The notes: generated by a model not told the origin, from the letters alone. Shown: positions 52,930-61,483, counted from the stretch's first letter. The stretch is 64,000 bases of DNA from Bradyrhizobium sp. SRL28 (GCF_018596315.1 NZ_JAHEAG010000003.1:496001-560000), one strand, 5' to 3'. A program made the numbers and translations.

Positions 52930-54006
52930 TCACAGGACCTTTCTGATCCAGTCGTGCGGGTCTTCAGCGCGACCGTACTGGATGTCGACCAGCTTCTTGC
53001 GCAGCCCCATGGCGACGGGACCGGCCGCGCCGCCATTGATGACAAAGTCGCCGCTCGCCGAACACACCTTGCCGATCGGCGAGATGACGGCCGCCGTGCC
53101 GCAGGCGAAGGCCTCTTTCAGCTTTCCGCTGGCGGCATCGGTGCGCCACTGCTCGATCGTGTAGGCCTCCTCGCGCACGTGCGTGCCGGAATCCTTTGCG
53201 AGCGCGATGATCGAATCGCGGGTGATGCCCGGCAGGATCGTGCCGAGCGGCGGCGTCAGCAGCGATCCGTCGTCGAACACGAAGAAGACGTTCATGCCGC
53301 CGAGTTCCTCGATGTAGCGACGCTCGACGGCATCGAGGAAAACGACCTGATCACAGCCGTGCTCGATGGCCTCGGCCTGCGCGCGCAGGCTCGCGGCATA
53401 ATTGCCGCCGCACTTGACGGCGCCGGTTCCGCCGATCGCGGCGCGCGTGTAGTTCTCCGACACCCAGATCGACACGGGCGCAGGTCCGCCCTTGAAATAG
53501 GAGCCGACCGGCGAGGCGATGACGGCGAAGATGTATTCCGCTGACGGCTTCACGCCGAGGAAGACCTCGTTCGCGATCATGAAAGGCCGCAGATAGAGAC
53601 TGCCCTCGCCGCCCGGTATCCAGGCGCTGTCGATGCGCACGACCTGTTCGACCGCTTCGATGAACAGAGGCTCGGGCACCGGCGCCATGGCCATGCGCTC
53701 AGCCGAGTTCCGGAAGCGCCTTGCATTGGCGTCGGGCCGGAACAGGTTCACGCCATTATCGCGCTTGTAGGCCTTGAGGCCTTCGAAAATCTCCTGCGCG
53801 TAGTGCAGGATGGCCGCGGCCGGATCGAGCGAGAAATTCGCGCGGGCTTCGACGCGCGCGTCATGCCAGCCCTTGGCCTGGTTGTAGCGAACGATCGCCA
53901 TGTGATCGGTGAAAATCCGGCCGAAGCCCGGGTCCGCGAGCCTTGCCGTGCGTTCCTTCTCAGGCGTTGGATTCGCCGCAGGCTGGATTTCGAATTTCAA
54001 GCTCAT
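52930..54006 (-). CDS. ilvE: branched-chain amino acid aminotransferase (eukaryotic-like, class IV group II)
   Basis: A 358-residue BCAT with the longer N-terminal domain of the mitochondrial/actinobacterial type. ADPGFGRIFTDHMAIVRYNQ, IFEGLKAYKRDNGVNLFRPD, the PLP Lys in GGTGAVKCGGNYAASLRAQA, EELGGMNVFFVFDDGSLLTP and EAFACGTAAVISPIGKVCSA are family marks. The downstream bacterial-type ilvE is 158 bp away. Having both in tandem may divide biosynthetic and catabolic tasks or specificity (inference). No regulatory element seen in between. Confidence 0.93.
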   Translation of the reverse strand: MSLKFEIQPAANPTPEKERTARLADPGFGRIFTDHMAIVRYNQAKGWHDARVEARANFSLDPAAAILHYAQEIFEGLKAYKRDNGVNLFRPDANARRFRNSAERMAMAPVPEPLFIEAVEQVVRIDSAWIPGGEGSLYLRPFMIANEVFLGVKPSAEYIFAVIASPVGSYFKGGPAPVSIWVSENYTRAAIGGTGAVKCGGNYAASLRAQAEAIEHGCDQVVFLDAVERRYIEELGGMNVFFVFDDGSLLTPPLGTILPGITRDSIIALAKDSGTHVREEAYTIEQWRTDAASGKLKEAFACGTAAVISPIGKVCSASGDFVINGGAAGPVAMGLRKKLVDIQYGRAEDPHDWIRKVL

Positions 54007-54318
54007 TCCCTTGCTTCCCGCTGTCGGGCGCGATTTCTCGCGCCGGCCTGCCTCTCCGGGCCTACTGGGTTAATAGGTCCGGACTTCCCCACCAGCCTTG
54101 CGGCCGGTCTCCATCGCCGTCATGTCGGTTGACGACATGCTTTTGCGGAATGCCGAAGTCCAGTATGTTTGCCGAAATGCCGCTCGACAATCGCACGGTA
54201 GTTCAATTTGCGGCCGTTGCCGCCATTGCTGGCTTTTTCCGGCTGCCGACACGTCACCAGGTCCGAAACGACTTAAAGTTTCGTCGTGTATGGCAGTTTT
54301 GTAACATTGAACCCAAGA
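54007..54318. other. divergent promoter region between a BCAT gene and a MarR gene
   Basis: No gene supported. It should hold the promoters of both the minus-strand BCAT gene and the plus-strand MarR gene. At its right end an inverted repeat begins (54319). A GC-poorer segment at 54280-54320 could be the MarR -10/-35 area; I cannot assign boxes with confidence. Confidence 0.45.
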
Positions 54319-54339
54319 TATGTCAACATGACTGACATA
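54319..54339. promoter_or_regulatory. perfect inverted repeat over the MarR start codon (probable operator)
   Basis: TATGTCA, seven bases, TGACATA: both 7-bp arms match exactly. The MarR start codon ATG (54328-54330) lies in the spacer. MarR dimers bind 16-20 bp palindromes near their own promoters, so self-control is the natural reading; a bound protein here would block the start region. Confidence 0.7.
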
Positions 54340-54879
54340 AATTTCTCAAGAGGCGCCACTACCTCCGATTCGCAGGGGGCCGAGGGCGTGCCCGCCCCGA
54401 GATCCGGCGAGATGCGCTGGGACATCATCGAGCTTTTGTTCTTCGCCTATCGCGACTTCGTGGGCGACGCCGACCATGAGCTCGAGGCTTTCGGGTTCGG
54501 CCGCGCCCATCACCGCGTGATGCATTTCGTCTACCGCTACCCCGGCCTCAAGGTCGCCGACCTGCTGGACGTGTTGCGCATCACCAAGCAGTCGCTGGGC
54601 CGGGTGCTCAAGCAATTGCTCGACGAGGGCTACATCGTCCAGAAAACCGGCAATAACGACCGCCGGCAGCGCCTTCTTTACGCCACCCCCAAGGGCGAAG
54701 CCTTGGTGGGAAAGCTTGCAGGACTGCAGACCGATCGCATTACAAGTGCGCTCCGGGACATCAATCCCGAAGGCGTCGCTGTTATCAGCCAGTTCCTGCG
54801 CGCGATGATCGATCGCGACGACCCCGACAAGGTTTTAGAGGCGATCTTCGGGACCGGCAGCAAGAAGCCAAGGGAGTGA
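54328..54879 (+). CDS. MarR family transcriptional regulator (PetP-like)
   Basis: A 183-residue winged-helix regulator: WDIIELLFFAYRDFVGDADH, FGRAHHRVMHFVYRYPGLKV, ADLLDVLRITKQSLGRVLKQ (recognition helix) and the wing LLDEGYIVQKTGNNDRRQRL. Its stop overlaps the alternative GTG start of the response regulator gene. MarR followed by an OmpR-type regulator resembles petP-petR of Rhodobacter capsulatus. An inverted repeat spans the start codon. ATG at 54328; an upstream in-frame start at 54286 is less likely because it would include the operator. Confidence 0.85.
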   Translation: MTDINFSRGATTSDSQGAEGVPAPRSGEMRWDIIELLFFAYRDFVGDADHELEAFGFGRAHHRVMHFVYRYPGLKVADLLDVLRITKQSLGRVLKQLLDEGYIVQKTGNNDRRQRLLYATPKGEALVGKLAGLQTDRITSALRDINPEGVAVISQFLRAMIDRDDPDKVLEAIFGTGSKKPRE

Positions 54880-54881
54880 TC

Positions 54882-55616
54882 GTGGCGCAAGGAGTAATCA
54901 TCGCTGCAGGCACCGCGCGCGCAACGCCGCAGCTGGCCGACGACGCCCCACATCTCCTGCTGGTCGACGACGACCGCCGTATCCGCGATCTATTGTCGCG
55001 GTTTCTGTCCGGCGAGGGTTATCGCGTCACCACCGCGTCGAGCGCGGGCGACGCGCGCGCAAAGCTGCTCGGCCTGCATTTCGATCTCCTGATCCTCGAC
55101 GTCATGATGCCCGGCGAAACCGGCTTCGACCTGGCCCGCTTCATTCGCACCTCCTCCTCGGTGCCGATCATCATGCTGACGGCGCGCCATGAGGCGCAGG
55201 CTCGGATCGAGGGCCTGCAGATCGGCGCCGACGACTATGTCGCAAAACCGTTCGAGCCGCGCGAACTGGTCTTGCGGATCGGCAATATCCTCAAGCGCAG
55301 CGCGCCGCCGCCGGTGGAGGCGCTGGAGCAGATCGCGTTCGGCCCTTACGTCTATCATCTCGACCGCGGCGAACTGCGCCAGGGCGAAGAGATCATTCAC
55401 CTGACCGACCGCGAACGCGAAATGCTGCGCATTCTGGCGGTCGCTCCCGGCGAAACCGTACCGCGCGCGGCGCTGACCGGCGGCGGCACGGTGAACGAGC
55501 GCGCGGTCGACGTGCAGATCAACCGCCTGCGCCGCAAGATCGAGCGCGATCCCGCCAATCCGCTGTTCCTGCAGGCGGTGCGCGGCATCGGCTATCGCCT
55601 GGTCGCGTCGCCCTGA
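54882..55616 (+). CDS. OmpR-type response regulator (PetR-like)
   Basis: A 244-residue two-component regulator. The receiver has PHLLLVDDDRRIRDLLSRFL with the acidic pair, the phospho-accepting Asp in LLILDVMMPGETGFDLARF, Thr in IIMLTARHE and Lys in DDYVAKPFEPREL. The C-terminal winged-helix DNA-binding domain reads LTDREREMLRILAVAPGETV and VQINRLRRKIERDPANP. I chose the GTG at 54882, behind AAGGGAG; GTG at 54876, overlapping the MarR stop, is possible. The kinase gene follows 8 nt later. Confidence 0.9.
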   Translation: MAQGVIIAAGTARATPQLADDAPHLLLVDDDRRIRDLLSRFLSGEGYRVTTASSAGDARAKLLGLHFDLLILDVMMPGETGFDLARFIRTSSSVPIIMLTARHEAQARIEGLQIGADDYVAKPFEPRELVLRIGNILKRSAPPPVEALEQIAFGPYVYHLDRGELRQGEEIIHLTDREREMLRILAVAPGETVPRAALTGGGTVNERAVDVQINRLRRKIERDPANPLFLQAVRGIGYRLVASP

Positions 55617-55624
55617 GCCAACTC

Positions 55625-57010
55625 ATGAGCACGATCGACACCGGGCTGACGTTCATCCGCAACGCGTCGCAACGCGTCTCCAGGGCCAATGGCTGGATGG
55701 GCAACGCGTTCAAGAGCTGGATGCCGACCGGCCTTTATGCCCGGGCGCTCCTGATCATGATCGTGCCGATGGTGATCCTGCAGACGGTCGTGGCGTTCGT
55801 GTTCATGGAGCGGCACTGGAATACGGTGACGCGGCGCCTGTCGGCATCCGTGGTGCGGGACATTGCCAGCCTGATCGACATCTACAAGTTCTATCCGCAG
55901 GACAAGGAGCGCGCGCAATTGCGCCTCGTCGGGCAGCGGCTGCAGCTCGTGGTCGATTTTCTCCCGGTCGGCGACATGCCGCAGCCGGGGCCGAAGCCGT
56001 TCTTCTCGCTGCTCGACCAGACCCTGTCGTCGCAGATCGGCCGCCAGATCCGCCGCCCGTTCTGGATCGATACCGTCGGCAGGTCCAATCTGGTTGAAAT
56101 ACGCATCCAGCTCGATGACGCCGTGATGCGCGTGTTCGCGGAGCGAAGCGCGGCCTACGCCTCCAATTCGGAAATTTTCATCTTCTGGATGCTCGGCACC
56201 TCCTCGATCCTGCTGATCGTAGCGGTGTTGTTCCTGCGCAACCAGATCAGGCCGATCCTGCGGCTGGCGGAAGCCGCCGAAAGCTTCGGCAAGGGCCGCG
56301 AGGCGCCGAACTTCCGCCCCCGCGGCGCACGGGAAGTGCGGCAGGCGGCGCAGGCGTTCCTGGAAATGAAGGCGCGTGTCGAGCGCTCGATAGAGCAGCG
56401 CACCGCGATGCTGGCCGGCGTCTCGCACGATCTGCGCACCATCCTGACCCGCTTCAAGCTCGAACTCGCATTGATCGGCGACAGTCCCGAAGTCGACGGC
56501 ATGCGCAAGGATGTCGACGAAATGGCCGGCATGCTGGAGGCCTATCTCTCGTTCGCGCGCGGCGACAGCGGCGAGGTCGCGCAGCCGACCGACATGACGA
56601 TGGCGCTGGAGGAATTACGCAGCGATGCCGAGCGCCACGGCCACACCGCGACGGTGACGTTCCACGGCCTGCCGGTGGTGACGGTGAAACCGGCCTCGTT
56701 CAAGCGCTGCATCGCCAACCTCGTCTCCAACGCGGCGCGCTACGCCAAGACGGTCGCCATCACCGGTCATCGCGATCACCGCTATCTGACGGTGACGGTC
56801 GACGACGACGGGCCGGGCATTCCCGCCAATATGCGCGAGGAAGTGTTCAAGCCGTTCCTGCGGCTCGATGATGCCCGCAACCAGGACGAAGGCGGAACGG
56901 GCTTGGGGCTCGCCATCGCCCGCGACATCGCCCGCTCGCATGGCGGCGACATCACGCTCGGCGACAGCCCGATGGGTGGATTGAGGGCGGCGGTAAGGGT
57001 GCCGGTGTAG
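55625..57010 (+). CDS. membrane sensor histidine kinase (partner of the OmpR-type regulator)
   Basis: A 461-residue kinase with TM1 (ALLIMIVPMVILQTVVAFVF), a periplasmic domain of about 110 residues, TM2 (IFIFWMLGTSSILLIVAVLF), a HAMP domain (RNQIRPILRLAEAAESFGKG), the H-box AGVSHDLRTILTRFKLELAL, and HATPase motifs N (NLVSNAARYAK), G1 (DDGPGIP) and G2 (GGTGLGLAIARDI). In the H-box the usual HDLRTPLTR Pro is replaced by Ile. EnvZ-like layout. Forms an operon with the MarR and regulator genes; signal unknown. Confidence 0.9.
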   Translation: MSTIDTGLTFIRNASQRVSRANGWMGNAFKSWMPTGLYARALLIMIVPMVILQTVVAFVFMERHWNTVTRRLSASVVRDIASLIDIYKFYPQDKERAQLRLVGQRLQLVVDFLPVGDMPQPGPKPFFSLLDQTLSSQIGRQIRRPFWIDTVGRSNLVEIRIQLDDAVMRVFAERSAAYASNSEIFIFWMLGTSSILLIVAVLFLRNQIRPILRLAEAAESFGKGREAPNFRPRGAREVRQAAQAFLEMKARVERSIEQRTAMLAGVSHDLRTILTRFKLELALIGDSPEVDGMRKDVDEMAGMLEAYLSFARGDSGEVAQPTDMTMALEELRSDAERHGHTATVTFHGLPVVTVKPASFKRCIANLVSNAARYAKTVAITGHRDHRYLTVTVDDDGPGIPANMREEVFKPFLRLDDARNQDEGGTGLGLAIARDIARSHGGDITLGDSPMGGLRAAVRVPV

Positions 57011-57014
57011 GCTA

Positions 57015-57101
57015 GTAGCCCGGATGGAGCGCAGCGCAATCCGGGACAGTTCGCTCCGCGCACAAAGAAACCCGGATTTCGCTTCGCTCCATCCGGGCTA
57101 C
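57015..57101. repeat. intergenic palindromic repeat, family C
   Basis: GTAGCCCGGATGGAGCGCAG on the left and TTCGCTCCATCCGGGCTAC on the right are inverted copies; inner CAATCCGGG and CCCGGATT pair. Very close to the copy at 25761-25847. It lies 4 bp after the kinase stop and before a convergent gene, so it may act as a terminator. Confidence 0.85.
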
Positions 57102-57117
57102 GATTGCTACGGTTGCC

Positions 57118-57660
57118 TTACTTCCCCGGCTGCTTCGGAATCAGCGCCTTCAGCTTTTCCATGTCCTTGATGTTCATCTTCATGCCACCGGGCATCATGA
57201 TGTCACCGGGTTTCTGGTCGGCCTTGCAGGCGCCGAGCCACTTGGCCTCGATCGTCGAGGTGCTGTCGCGCGGGGCGCCCGCCATCCCACCCTCGGTGTG
57301 CGAAGTCGATTTCACGGTGTAGGCGGAATTGAAATCACCGGTGATCTCGGCCTTTGATTTGATCGTCATGCCGGCGACGCCGCAGACGGAATCGGTCGCA
57401 TAGCCGGTCGCCGTCTTCTGGATGTCCTGCTTGGAGCAGATATCCTTGGCCACCGGCGACATGGCGGTGGCCATGTCCTTGTCCGTGGTCGCGTCGGTGC
57501 ATTGCTGCATGGTCATCTCGGGCACCGACCCGCCGCTCAGCACCTTCATCTCCCATAGTCCGGCCTTGCGCACCGGCAACTCCACTGCGACGGCGCCACT
57601 CACCGGCAACAGGCCAAGCAAACTAACGGCCGAACAAGATACAACAAGCAGTCGTCTCAT
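57118..57660 (-). CDS. secreted DUF3617 domain-containing protein
   Basis: A 180-residue protein with signal peptide (RRLLVVSCSAVSLLGLLPVS, GAVAVE), then ELPVRKAGLWEMKVLSGGSV, MTMQQCTDATTDKDMATAMS, CSKQDIQKTATGYATDSVCG and DFNSAYTVKSTSHTEGGMAG, the pattern of DUF3617. The cysteines probably form disulfides in the periplasm. ATG at 57660. Function unknown; the family is common in proteobacteria. Confidence 0.82.
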   Translation of the reverse strand: MRRLLVVSCSAVSLLGLLPVSGAVAVELPVRKAGLWEMKVLSGGSVPEMTMQQCTDATTDKDMATAMSPVAKDICSKQDIQKTATGYATDSVCGVAGMTIKSKAEITGDFNSAYTVKSTSHTEGGMAGAPRDSTSTIEAKWLGACKADQKPGDIMMPGGMKMNIKDMEKLKALIPKQPGK

Positions 57661-57753
57661 GCGTGTGCTCCACTTCCGCGATATTATGCGAAGTGAACAC
57701 ACGCTTCGCGTGGCAAAAACATGTCCAGCCGGAAAATCAGGAAGCGGACGCGC

Positions 57754-58074
57754 TCAGTAAAGCGTGCGCAGCGGCCGCTCAGCGGCGCCATAGGGCACCC
57801 AGCGGCAGGCAAACGAAACGTATCCGCCGTAATAGGGCTGCACGCCGAGGAATTTCACCACCTTGCCGTAGCGGGCGCAGTGATCGACGGCGAGCTGGCG
57901 GGCATCGGCCTGCGTCGCGAGCGTATAGGCGACGATACCGCCGGTGTCGTTGCCCTTGAACGGCGGTACCGTGTCGATGTCCAACCACTGCGCCTGCGCC
58001 GGCGCGCCCGCCAGCATTCCGCCCATCACTACCAGGCCCATGGCAATCAGGCTCGCGGCCACAATTCTTCGCAT
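57754..58074 (-). CDS. small secreted hypothetical protein (106 aa)
   Basis: A 106-residue protein with signal peptide MRRIVAASLIAMGLVVMGGM LAGAPAQA split across two stretches and a mature part containing WLDIDTVPPFKGNDTGGIVA, YTLATQADARQLAVDHCARY and YYGGYVSFACRWVPYG. The two cysteines may pair. ATG at 58074 with GGAG 6 nt upstream is preferred over the ATG at 58086. No family recognised. Confidence 0.66.
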   Translation of the reverse strand: MRRIVAASLIAMGLVVMGGMLAGAPAQAQWLDIDTVPPFKGNDTGGIVAYTLATQADARQLAVDHCARYGKVVKFLGVQPYYGGYVSFACRWVPYGAAERPLRTLY

Positions 58075-58240
58075 CGCAGACTCCATTTCGCTCGAAGCCC
58101 ACCATAGTGTGCGCCGATGGCTGTGAAAAGAATGGTTGCAGCACGAGGCGGACTTGGTCGTCAGGTGTTGCCGCGCTGCACTTGACGTTGTCGGGGCTTC
58201 GCGGCACCGTCTCGGGCGTTGGTTTACCGGCGGATTCCCC

Positions 58241-58699
58241 ATGCGCAACCTGTTCAAATCCTTAAGAGCACTCGGCCCCATGGCGGCGCTCGCCCTGCTG
58301 GCCTCCGGCCAGGCCGCCCAGGCCGCCAACCCCTTGGAGTTGAATTTCGGGTTGTTCGGCCCGAAATATGACGGCCGCGTCGCCGAATGCGAGCGGGCGC
58401 TGGCGACGATCACGTCGCAGTTCCAGGAGAAGGAGGGCAAGTTCTGGAATTCGGCGCTGACGATCACCGGCTTTGGCCGGATCCATGAAACGGCGTTCCG
58501 ACCCTGGCAGTCCGACAACATTCCGCGCCGCTACTGCAGCGGTGACGTGATGCTGAGCGACGGCAAGATGCGGACCGTGCACTACTCGATCATCGAGGAT
58601 GGCGGCTTTGCTGGCTACGGACAGGGCGTCGAATGGTGCGTGACCGGCCTTGACCGCAACTGGGCGTATAGCCCCGGCTGCCGGGCTGCCCGGCCCTGA
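58241..58699 (+). CDS. secreted hypothetical protein (152 aa)
   Basis: A 152-residue protein with signal peptide (NLFKSLRALGPMAALALLAS, GQAAQA). The mature part has DGRVAECERALATITSQFQE, SALTITGFGRIHETAFRPWQ and YSIIEDGGFAGYGQGVEWCV, with four or so cysteines that may form disulfides. ATG at 58241; an earlier in-frame ATG (58136) would put a non-signal N-terminus ahead. Function unknown. Confidence 0.68.
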   Translation: MRNLFKSLRALGPMAALALLASGQAAQAANPLELNFGLFGPKYDGRVAECERALATITSQFQEKEGKFWNSALTITGFGRIHETAFRPWQSDNIPRRYCSGDVMLSDGKMRTVHYSIIEDGGFAGYGQGVEWCVTGLDRNWAYSPGCRAARP

Positions 58700-58820
58700 T
58701 TCGCCTGATCCGTGCCGATTGAACGGACGCCCCGTGGCGGCGTCTGTGATTACCTGATTTTGTTCTTGAAATGTTCCGGCTCCCTGCTAGGCTCCCGGTA
58801 GTCGAGTAGAGGGGCGTTCG

Positions 58821-59501
58821 ATGCACCGATCCACCATTATTTCGCGGCTTCTGATTTCGCTGGCGCTTGTTGTCGTCTCGGCCGGGATGGCGGTCGCGCA
58901 GGACCGCCGGCAGAACGCCCCGGGCGAGTTCGATTTTTATGTCCTGGCCCTTTCGTGGTCGCCCTCGTTCTGCGAGGCGGCGGCCGAGCGCGGCAATAGC
59001 GGGCGCTCGCAGGTCCAGTGCGAACGGCCCTATTCCTTCGTGGTTCACGGCCTGTGGCCGCAATATGAGCGCGGCTTTCCCGAATATTGCCAGCGGCCCT
59101 CGCCGCGGCTCGATCGCAACATCATGACCTCGATGCTGGACCTGATGCCGGCGCCCGGCTTGATCTTCAACGAGTGGGACAAGCACGGCACCTGTTCGGG
59201 CCTTGGCGCGCGGGCCTATTTCGAAAGCGTCCGCAAGGCGCGCGCGGCGGTGAAGATCCCCGAGGAATTCCTGCAATTGTCGGAGCAGAAAACCATCGCT
59301 CCGGGCGATCTCGAGGCGGCCTTCATCAAGATCAATCCAGGCTTGAGCAGTTCGGCAATTTCGGTGATCTGCTCGAGCCGGCGTCTCAGCGAAGTGCGGA
59401 TCTGCCTGAGCAAGGACTTGCAATTCCGCGCCTGCGACGAAATCGACCGCCGCACCTGCCGCCGCGACGAGGTGGTGATGCCGCCGGTGCGGGGCGGCTG
59501 A
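58821..59501 (+). CDS. ribonuclease T2 family protein
   Basis: A 226-residue secreted endoribonuclease with signal peptide MHRSTIISRLLISLALVVVS AGMAVA split in two parts. Both catalytic segments are intact: CAS1 SFVVHGLWPQ (H76) and CAS2 NEWDKHGTCSG (E118, H122). Paired cysteines are present as in the family. RNase T2 enzymes cut RNA without base strictness and act outside the cytoplasm, for nutrient recovery. ATG at 58821 with GAGGGGC upstream. Confidence 0.92.
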   Translation: MHRSTIISRLLISLALVVVSAGMAVAQDRRQNAPGEFDFYVLALSWSPSFCEAAAERGNSGRSQVQCERPYSFVVHGLWPQYERGFPEYCQRPSPRLDRNIMTSMLDLMPAPGLIFNEWDKHGTCSGLGARAYFESVRKARAAVKIPEEFLQLSEQKTIAPGDLEAAFIKINPGLSSSAISVICSSRRLSEVRICLSKDLQFRACDEIDRRTCRRDEVVMPPVRGG

Positions 59502-59694
59502 AGATCCTCTTCCGCCATGCCAAGGCAATATACCAAGGCATGCCGGCCTGTCCTGCGCAGACTGCCCAGGGTTGTCTGCGTTCCCGGTCATCCACGTCTT
59601 TATCGTCGTCTGCAAGGCACGTGGATGGCCGGGACCCTCTTTACGCCAAAGCTGCGTCAGGCACGAATATCCACGCTGGTGTGATCGGCGAAGC
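59502..59694. other. short gene-free stretch after the RNase gene
   Basis: No supported gene. A small inverted feature, TATACCAAGGCATGCC... near 59528, is not strong. Separates the RNase T2 gene from the RTX remnant. Confidence 0.3.
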
Positions 59695-60120
59695 TCAGTC
59701 GTGCCGATCCATTGCTGCCGTGATCGAAAACAAGTGAATCGTCCGAGCCCGTGAATTTTGCTGGGTGACGATAACAACATTCTGCGAATAACCACTGATC
59801 GAGAGATCGACGCTGTCGCTGCCGTTGTCGATCCGAACGACATCGTTGCCAGCGCCACTATCGACGACGGAATGATGATTGGTCCACACGTCGCCGGCGA
59901 CGCTGAATGATCGTAAGTGCGGATATGATCATCGCCAGCGCCACCATCCGCGGTCGAATACGAAATCATCACCCTCGCCGGCGACGATGTTGTCCTGGCC
60001 ATAGGTAGCGATCACATCGTCGCCCGCGCCGGCATCGATCGTGGGATTGCTGGCATGAACCCTGATGCTGTCGTCACTGGCTCCGATGTCGTCCGCCGCT
60101 CGCGTCTTCAACGATATGGG
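59695..60120 (-). pseudogene. frameshifted and truncated RTX (haemolysin-type calcium-binding repeat) remnant
   Basis: Read on the minus strand, three nonapeptide-like RTX repeats occur: DAGAGDDVI and VAGEGDDFVF in one frame, DGGAGDDHI after a +1 shift, and DSGAGNDVV back in the first frame. The first frame stops at 59929-59931 just after the shift. There is no ATG; the frame is closed by TAA at 60121-60123, so the 5' part of a larger gene is lost. At least two small indels and a truncation separate it from a working gene. Confidence 0.6.
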
Positions 60121-60155
60121 TTACTTTCCGCGCCGCGATGTCGTAACCCTCCCCC

Positions 60156-61016
60156 ATGAACTACCGACACGCCTTTCACGCCGGCGGCTTTGCCGATGTC
60201 ATCAAGCACATCGTGCTGGTGCGCATGCTGACCTATCTGCAGGAAAAGCAGGCCCCGTTTCGCGTCATCGACACCCATGCCGGCGCCGGGCGCTACGATC
60301 TCACAGGCGAAGAGGCGCGCCGCGGCGGCGAATGGCTGACCGGCATTGCGCGGGTGTTGCAGGCGCGGTTTTCGGAAAACACGCTGCCGCTGGTGGCCCC
60401 CTATCTCGATATCATCAGGGCATTCAATGCGCCGGGCAAGCTTGAGGCCTATCCCGGATCGCCCTTGATCGCCCGCGCGCTGCTGCGGCCGCAGGACCGT
60501 CTCACGGCCTGCGAAATCGAGCCCGGCGCCCGCAGGCAGTTGATCGATGCGCTGCGCCGCGACAGCCAAGCGCGGGTGGTCGATCTCGACGGCTGGACGG
60601 CGTTGCCGGCCTTCGTGCCGCCCAACGAGCGGCGCGGCCTGGTGCTGATCGATCCCTCGTTCGAGCAAAAGGACGAATTCGAGACGCTGGCCGACGGATT
60701 CGCCGAAGCCTACGCGAAATGGCCGACCGGCAGTTATCTGATCTGGTATCCGGTGAAGAGCCGGCGGGCCGCCGACACGCTGGCGCGCCTTGTCGCGGGC
60801 GCTGCCGGCGCCAGCAAGCCGGCCGGGAAATGCCTGCGGCTCGAATTCAGCGTGGCGCCGCAGACCCCGGGCGGACCCCTCGCCTCGACCGGCCTCCTCA
60901 TCGTCAATCCGCCGTGGACGCTGGCAGGCGAGTTGAAGACAATTCTACCCGAACTCGAAAAACCGCTTGGCCAGGGCGGCGCCGGCCGTTTCAGGCTCGA
61001 GACGCCCAAGCCCTGA
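60156..61016 (+). CDS. rlmJ: 23S rRNA (adenine(2030)-N6)-methyltransferase RlmJ
   Basis: A 286-residue rRNA methyltransferase: MNYRHAFHAGGFADVIKHIV, RVIDTHAGAGRYDLTGEEAR (SAM site), YPGSPLIARALLRPQDRLTA, RRGLVLIDPSFEQKDEFETL (the D-P-S/P-F/Y catalytic motif) and WYPVKSRRAADTLARLV. It adds m6A to A2030 in domain V. ATG at 60156, length normal. Alone between the RTX remnant and cspA. Confidence 0.94.
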   Translation: MNYRHAFHAGGFADVIKHIVLVRMLTYLQEKQAPFRVIDTHAGAGRYDLTGEEARRGGEWLTGIARVLQARFSENTLPLVAPYLDIIRAFNAPGKLEAYPGSPLIARALLRPQDRLTACEIEPGARRQLIDALRRDSQARVVDLDGWTALPAFVPPNERRGLVLIDPSFEQKDEFETLADGFAEAYAKWPTGSYLIWYPVKSRRAADTLARLVAGAAGASKPAGKCLRLEFSVAPQTPGGPLASTGLLIVNPPWTLAGELKTILPELEKPLGQGGAGRFRLETPKP

Positions 61017-61267
61017 AGAGGTACTCCCCCCGAAAAGTGCGATTGGGCCGTAGGCAATTTACGCGAAACCGTATTATGCTCAGGCCGTTGGGACTGGCTT
61101 TACGTTCCGCTTCCGCGAATGGTTGCGGCGGAGTGATCAAGGCCGAATAAAATCCAGGTCGGTCGGCAGCATGATCTGATCGACTTAGGTGGCCATGCTT
61201 CCGGCAGTGAATGTCCGGTCGGCTGATACGCGAGTTGCGCGTAGCAATACGGGGGAGGAGTTTCCCG

Positions 61268-61483
61268 ATGGCCATGACTGGAACAGTCAAGTTCTTCAAT
61301 GGAGAACGCGGCTACGGCTTCATCAAGCCCGATGATGGCGGCCGCGATGTGTTCGTTCACATCACTGCGGTTGAACGGGCCGGATTGAAGGATTTGATTG
61401 AAGGGCAGCGCATTACGTTCGAGGTCGAACCGGACAAGAAGGGCAAAGGCCCCAAGGCGGTCAACCTGGTGATTTCGTCGTGA
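61268..61483 (+). CDS. cspA: cold-shock protein (CspA family)
   Basis: A 71-residue OB-fold RNA chaperone: TGTVKFFNGERGYGFIKPDD with RNP1 (RGYGFI) and GRDVFVHITAVE with RNP2 (VFVHI). A strong GGGAGGAG site lies 7-8 nt before ATG 61268. The 250 bp upstream hold no gene and could give a long cold-responsive leader, as in other cspA genes (inference). One of probably several paralogues in the genome. Confidence 0.94.
   Translation: MAMTGTVKFFNGERGYGFIKPDDGGRDVFVHITAVERAGLKDLIEGQRITFEVEPDKKGKGPKAVNLVISS

Noticed and set aside
51663..52946. Plus-strand frame of 427 codons opposite ilvE
   Set aside because: Antisense to a complete aminotransferase; composition is shadow-like.
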